Assembly (NCBI RefSeq): GCF_028737265.1
Contig: NZ_JAQZAK010000004.1
Coordinates: 186,001 to 250,000, forward strand
DNA length: 64,000 nt
Direction of reading: 5' to 3'
Origin: Actinomycetospora callitridis
Lineage (GTDB): Bacteria; Actinomycetota; Actinomycetes; Mycobacteriales; Pseudonocardiaceae
The notes below the pieces were generated by a model, which did not search any database, was not told the origin of the DNA, and saw only the letters and a program-made list of their open reading frames with translations. Both the position numbers and the translations under genes were made by a program. Shown piece by piece: positions 62,770 to 64,000 of the stretch (positions are counted from its first letter, which is position 1; each line of letters starts with the position of its first letter).

Positions 62770-64000
62770 ATGGGCCAGTCGGATCCGTCCGCGTTCCCGT
62801 CCGCGCCCGGCCCGCTCCCCGAGCGTCTCGGTCAGCGCTTCGCCCTCGGCGAGCTGATCGGCCGGGGCACGTGCTCCGAGGTCTACCGCGCCCACGATCT
62901 CCTCCTCGACCGCGACGCCGCCGTGAAGATCTTCCCGGTGGCCGACGACCCGCGCATCGAGCGCGAGGTCTCGCTCACCGCGTCGATGGACCACCCGAAC
63001 CTCGTGCCCGTCTACGACGTCGGCAGCGTGAACGGCCGGGCGTTCGTGGTGATGGCCCTGCTCGAGGGCGGCAACCTCTCCGACCGCCTCGCCGACGGCC
63101 CTCTCCCGGTCGCCGAGACGCTGCTGGCCGTGGCGGCGGTGGCCGACGCGCTCGGTCACGTGCACCGTGCGGGCGTCCTGCACCGCGACGTGACGCCCCG
63201 CAACGTCCTCTTCGACGGCGACGGCCGGGCGCACCTGTCCGACTTCGGTGTCGCCTTCGTCGCCGACGCCCCGCGCATCACCGACACCGGCATCGTCGTC
63301 GGCTCGGCGCCCTACCTCGCCCCCGAGCAGGTCCGCGGCGAGGCCGTGGGCGCGCCCGCCGACGTCTACGCCCTGGGCCTCGTGATGATCGAGGCGCTGA
63401 CCGGGCGTCCGGCCTATGAGGGCGCCCCGCTGGCCGCCGCCCGCGAGCGCCTGGAGCGTCGTCCCGAGGTCCCCGAGGGCCTCGACTTCGAGATCGTCAC
63501 GCTCCTCGAGGCGATGACCGCGGACGATCCCGCCCACCGCCCGCCCGCCGAGAACGTGTGCATCGGCCTGCGCCGGGCCGCGCTCGCCGCGGAGACGCTG
63601 CCCGCGAACGGCGCGCCCCTCCCGTTCGCCGGCCTCGGGCTGCCCGGCCTCCTCCACGCCACGACCGACACGTCCGCCACCACCACCACCTTCGCCACCT
63701 CGGGCGCCACCACCGCCGCGTCCCGGGAGGAGACCCCGGCCCGCGAGCCGCGTCCCGTCCTCGCCCGGTCCGGCGGTCTCGTGATCGCGGCCTCGGTGGC
63801 CGCGGCGGTCCTGCTCGCCGGCGGCGTCGTCGTCGCCTCGGCCTGGACCGTCGACAGCGTCGCGGCCTCCGCCCCGCCGGCGGCCACGCTGGCCCCGCCG
63901 ACCGCGGAGGTCGTGGCCGACCCCGGTCCGGGGTCGCTCGTCGGCCGCGGGTCCGGCCGGTCCGAGGCGCGCGACGAGGACCGCGGTGCGCGCGGTGACG
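62770..64000 (+). CDS. Ser/Thr protein kinase, C-terminus beyond window
   Basis: The 410 visible codons encode a PknB-type kinase domain (about 20-285) followed by a Thr/Ala-rich linker and a membrane helix (about 335-360: GGLVIAASVAAAVLLAGG). The Gly-rich loop is GRGTCSEV, the ATP-binding Lys is Lys53 (AAVKIF), the catalytic loop is HRDVTPRN (138-145) and the magnesium motif is DFG (158-160). The usual Lys in HRDxKxxN is Thr142, which could lower activity. The start ATG 62770 has a GGTGGAGG directly before it. The extracellular domain continues past the end. Confidence 0.88.
   Translation, partial: MGQSDPSAFPSAPGPLPERLGQRFALGELIGRGTCSEVYRAHDLLLDRDAAVKIFPVADDPRIEREVSLTASMDHPNLVPVYDVGSVNGRAFVVMALLEGGNLSDRLADGPLPVAETLLAVAAVADALGHVHRAGVLHRDVTPRNVLFDGDGRAHLSDFGVAFVADAPRITDTGIVVGSAPYLAPEQVRGEAVGAPADVYALGLVMIEALTGRPAYEGAPLAAARERLERRPEVPEGLDFEIVTLLEAMTADDPAHRPPAENVCIGLRRAALAAETLPANGAPLPFAGLGLPGLLHATTDTSATTTTFATSGATTAASREETPAREPRPVLARSGGLVIAASVAAAVLLAGGVVVASAWTVDSVAASAPPAATLAPPTAEVVADPGPGSLVGRGSGRSEARDEDRGARGD

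Overview
The window is chromosomal DNA of a high-GC actinobacterium. The best fit is Pseudonocardiales, near Pseudonocardia or Actinomycetospora. The evidence is the aceE and fasR-fabD-fabH-acpP-fabF block in its usual actinobacterial order, with ahpE and DUF3052 beside it. WhiB, DUF3145, DUF3040, an F420-type luciferase-family enzyme and a CtpH/CtpI-like giant P-type ATPase agree. Many genes start with GTG. The genus is inferred, because there is no rRNA in the window.

Layout. 1.0-8.1 kb: sugar-phosphate genes (class I aldolase, a GlpX-like protein with damaged signatures, rpiB, rpe), then a PqqA-like precursor peptide, an R2-like di-iron protein, a cation antiporter and small membrane proteins. 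8.1-13.9 kb: an orphan cbtB, two SDRs, an aldo/keto reductase, and a thiocyanate hydrolase operon in which the beta and alpha subunits are fused. 14-25.7 kb: GtrA, a LigB-type dioxygenase, a PucR regulator, DUF3040, a D-amino-acid dehydrogenase-like oxidase, a GreA/Rnk-like protein, a MalT-type LuxR regulator, and a Baeyer-Villiger-like monooxygenase with a serine hydrolase. 26-30.2 kb: two TetR regulators and two luciferase-family oxidoreductases, with visible operators. 30.2-34.1 kb: a decayed region of fragments (flavin monooxygenase tail, TM-helix channel pseudogene, integrase remnant), an orphan gvpO and a PRC-barrel protein, ending at tRNA-Val(UAC). 34.2-45.6 kb: core genes (ahpE, aceE, cspA, pirin, fasR and the type II fatty-acid synthase operon, DUF3145). 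45.7-64 kb: an MFS transporter, a 46-residue peptide made of seven DSNWH repeats, a diguanylate cyclase, a glutaryl-CoA dehydrogenase-like enzyme, NUDIX, a GCS2 ligase, a DUF2867 epimerase, whiB, DUF2188, a 1542-aa P-type ATPase, a flavin monooxygenase, a MerR-like regulator and a Ser/Thr kinase cut by the window end.

How genes work together. fasR-fabDHPF elongates fatty acids from acetyl-CoA, which AceE helps supply. The monooxygenase and hydrolase form a plausible ketone-to-ester-to-alcohol pair. Thiocyanate hydrolase needs cobalt, and a CbtB-type protein lies 3.5 kb away. The two most unusual items are the PqqA-like peptide followed by an R2-like di-iron protein with no PqqE in the window (4.6-6.0 kb), and the DSNWH repeat peptide (47.1 kb). 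Both look like precursors or products of undescribed peptide systems. Their functions are inferred.
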